Assembly (NCBI GenBank): GCA_029938505.1
Contig: JAOZUV010000095.1
Coordinates: 1-7,395 of the forward strand
DNA from: Bacteroidales bacterium
GTDB taxonomy: Bacteria > Bacteroidota > Bacteroidia > Bacteroidales > GCA-2711565
DNA length: 7,395 nt
Direction: 5' to 3'
Positions within the stretch are counted from its first letter, which is position 1; every line of letters begins with the position of its first letter. The notes under the pieces were generated by a model. That model was not told where the DNA came from. It ran no database searches and saw only the letters and a program-made list of their open reading frames with translations. This document shows positions 6,859-7,395 of the stretch, in pieces. The position numbers were made by a program, and so were the translations under genes.

Positions 6859-6908
6859 AAAAAAGCTTATTAGAGGACTTCTCATCTTAATTCTTATTTG
6901 ACTTTTAT

Positions 6909-6916
6909 TATCTTTA
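6909..6916 (+). promoter_or_regulatory. Candidate -7 promoter box for the divergent exported protein gene
   Basis: TATCTTTA matches seven of eight positions of TAnnTTTG and ends 13 nt before the ATG at 6930. The leader between them is a run of A residues, the usual style of translation start here. The 94-nt gap 6836-6929 would thus hold both divergent promoters. Confidence 0.3.
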
Positions 6917-6929
6917 AGAAAAAAAACCT

Positions 6930-7395
6930 ATGAAAACACATTACATCAAAATCATTAGTACGTTATTTTTTGTTTTTTGTCTTTCAACTGTTTTTGCCCA
7001 ACATGAGCAAAACGAACGAAGAAAACAACATGAACAAAAGGAAGAACTGGAAAAGGATATTAAAAGCATTCATGAAATAATTGCAGAATCCTTAAATCTT
7101 AAAATCGAACCCATAGTAATAAATAATTTAAAACCGCGTTGGTTTTGCCCCTTTGTAAAACAGGATTTTTATTATACCGATATTGAAGTTTCCATTACCA
7201 ATTTTAGCCTTAAACCAGCTACTATTCGCTTTATTCTGTGGAATGATAAAGGTGAAATAGAGTCAAGTTTTGATTACGAAGTAAAAGGCAAGGCTCAGCT
7301 GGTATTTGACCTGAAATGGGAAGAAGAGGTTGGAGATGTTGTATTTCCAAAGTTCAGAGGTTCCATGGAATTACAGTCCGATTCCCCGGCTGTTT
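6930..7395 (+). CDS. Exported protein of unknown function, 3' end outside window
   Basis: The frame is open from ATG at 6930 to the window edge and gives 155 residues without a stop. A signal peptide covers about 1-23 (basic start, hydrophobic 'IISTLFFVFCLSTVFA', cut before Gln24). Next comes a very charged, Gln/Glu/Lys/Arg-rich stretch (about 24-50) that is likely helical or coiled-coil. From about 58 on the sequence alternates like a beta-sandwich: 'DIEVSITNFSLKPATIRFIL' (84-103), 'LVFDLKW', then 'FRGSMELQSDSPAV' (142-155). The strand pattern ending in 'F-x-G-S-x-x-x-x-SD-x-P' is reminiscent of Ig-like extracellular domains, but I cannot name a family. The start is set by the signal peptide and the A-rich leader. 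Its neighbour on the other side of the divergent promoter is the exported MBL hydrolase; a functional link is only possible. Confidence 0.8.
   Translation, partial: MKTHYIKIISTLFFVFCLSTVFAQHEQNERRKQHEQKEELEKDIKSIHEIIAESLNLKIEPIVINNLKPRWFCPFVKQDFYYTDIEVSITNFSLKPATIRFILWNDKGEIESSFDYEVKGKAQLVFDLKWEEEVGDVVFPKFRGSMELQSDSPAV

Noticed and set aside
1..7395. A new defence, mobile or multi-gene system
   Set aside because: Every complete gene falls in a familiar housekeeping, envelope or hydrolase family. There are no transposases, integrases, repeat arrays, reverse transcriptases or toxin-antitoxin pairs.

Overview
The window is AT-rich and reads as chromosomal DNA of a Bacteroidota bacterium. Three things point there. 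Start codons sit behind A-rich leaders rather than clear Shine-Dalgarno sites. Several leaders carry a -7 box close to TAnnTTTG, the Bacteroidota sigma-ABfr type. The proteins also look like Bacteroidota versions: a DsbD with an 'LPHGLQGYFDY' linker, a GT9 enzyme with a C-terminal cysteine cluster, and signal peptides cut just before Gln. A marine or anaerobic Bacteroidales/Marinilabiliales-like origin is only a guess.

Layout. (1) Positions 1-329, + strand: the C-terminal end of tRNA(Ile)-lysidine synthase TilS, cut by the window edge. (2) 454-2418, +: a complete DsbD-type transmembrane thiol:disulfide reductase, ended by a perfect 15-bp hairpin terminator (2434-2466). (3) 2467-5723, -: three genes facing dsbD. 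Read in transcription order they are a GT9 heptosyltransferase-like enzyme, a CDP-glycerol glycerophosphotransferase-family enzyme 4 nt after it, and, 70 nt further on, an FAD-dependent L-2-hydroxyglutarate oxidase-like protein. (4) 5724-5908: a 185-nt gap with a candidate promoter and several small palindromes. (5) 5909-6835, -: an exported metallo-beta-lactamase-fold hydrolase of the RNase Z/arylsulfatase-like type. (6) 6930-7395, +: a divergently transcribed exported protein of unknown function, cut by the right edge.

The two transferases almost certainly form one unit that builds a surface glycan (LPS core, O-antigen or capsule). DsbD carries reducing power across the inner membrane to periplasmic proteins. 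The L-2-hydroxyglutarate oxidase is metabolic housekeeping with no evident link to the glycan genes. The MBL hydrolase and the last protein are both exported and share a short divergent promoter region.

The most unusual point is the start of the GT9 gene. Its conserved N-terminal strand is encoded in frame back to position 5723, but no ATG, GTG or TTG precedes it. The residue aligning with the expected initiator Met is an ATT codon. I see no CRISPR array, tRNA, rRNA, insertion sequence, prophage or defence system, and no convincing new multi-gene system.
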